NCBI GenBank assembly: GCA_910587295.1
Contig: CAJULP010000110.1
Span: 1-13,089, forward strand
DNA from: an uncultured Lachnospiraceae bacterium
GTDB taxonomy: Bacteria; Bacillota; Clostridia; Lachnospirales; Lachnospiraceae
Reading direction: 5' to 3'
DNA: 13,089 bases
The position numbers and the translations under genes were made by a program. Positions 12,975 to 13,089 of the stretch are shown here, piece after piece. Each line of letters starts with the position of its first letter. Within the stretch, counting starts at the first letter, position 1. Below the pieces are notes generated by a model. That model saw only the letters and a program-made list of their open reading frames with translations. It was not told where the DNA came from and ran no database searches.

Positions 12975-13089
12975 TTAAGAAGCCCATGAACCCCAGTAGG
13001 TTCCAGACTCATCCTGCTGCTCCTGAATTATCTGCGTTATGCGTAATTCCGGCTGTTTTCCTAAAAGCCTGAAAAAATGTTTCCGCAGG
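12975..13089 (-). CDS. C-terminal end of a minus-strand gene, partial
   Basis: Reading the minus strand from the window edge gives an open frame of 37 codons that ends at TAA (12977-12975). Its last residues are Gly-Thr-Tyr-Trp-Gly-Ser-Trp-Ala-Ser, preceded by a basic and then Gln/Glu-rich stretch (Arg-Ile-Thr-Gln-Ile-Ile-Gln-Glu-Gln-Gln). The composition looks like protein and is more GC-rich than the HNH gene. I do not recognise the family. It would converge with the HNH gene, 18 bases apart, with no terminator between. Another frame is also open for 26 codons, so the call is tentative. Confidence 0.35.
   Translation of the reverse strand, partial: LRKHFFRLLGKQPELRITQIIQEQQDESGTYWGSWAS

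Overview
The window looks like chromosome from a Clostridia-class Firmicute, most likely Lachnospiraceae. The reasons are AAGGAGG-type ribosome binding sites, sigma-A promoters, a T-box upstream of thrS, the infC-rpmI-rplT order with a terminator-bearing leader, a DUF1540 protein, a PepD-type M20 peptidase and heavy use of AGG arginine codons. The family assignment is inference. No rRNA, CRISPR array, complete insertion sequence or phage structural gene is visible.

Region 1 (1-790) is AT-rich and accessory in character. It holds a palindrome-dense leader, an unrecognised 132-residue protein starting at TTG, and a GC-rich compound hairpin element followed by a strong Shine-Dalgarno that serves only a 16-codon ORF. 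Region 2 (790-2461) has its own promoter and encodes a SEC-C zinc-motif protein, then a probable exported protein with a C-terminal C-type lectin domain. Region 3 (2503-6728) is a threonine-regulated operon: promoter, T-box leader with terminator, a 73-residue membrane protein, threonyl-tRNA synthetase (thrS) and a GT-C/GT39-like membrane glycosyltransferase.

Region 4 (6761-7893) carries a cysteine-rich DUF1540 protein and a lipoprotein, each apparently its own transcription unit. Region 5 (7928-9385) is the translation operon infC-rpmI-rplT. Its leader contains a terminator and a competing antiterminator segment, and infC appears to start at ATT. Region 6 (9404-12189) has an M20C aminoacyl-histidine dipeptidase, then an AI-2E family membrane protein whose leader can form two mutually exclusive helices, one of which hides the ribosome binding site.

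Region 7 (12209-13089) has tRNA-Pro with the unusual anticodon AGG, with promoter, hairpin leader and terminator. An AT-rich HNH endonuclease gene follows, and then the C-terminal end of a probable minus-strand gene cut by the window edge. The central 2.5-12.2 kb is mostly conserved housekeeping sequence, while both ends look accessory. I found no clear new multi-gene system. The most notable signals are the alternative RNA structures before infC and the AI-2E gene, the compound hairpin element at 611-690, the A34 tRNA-Pro, and the small membrane protein inserted between the T-box and thrS.
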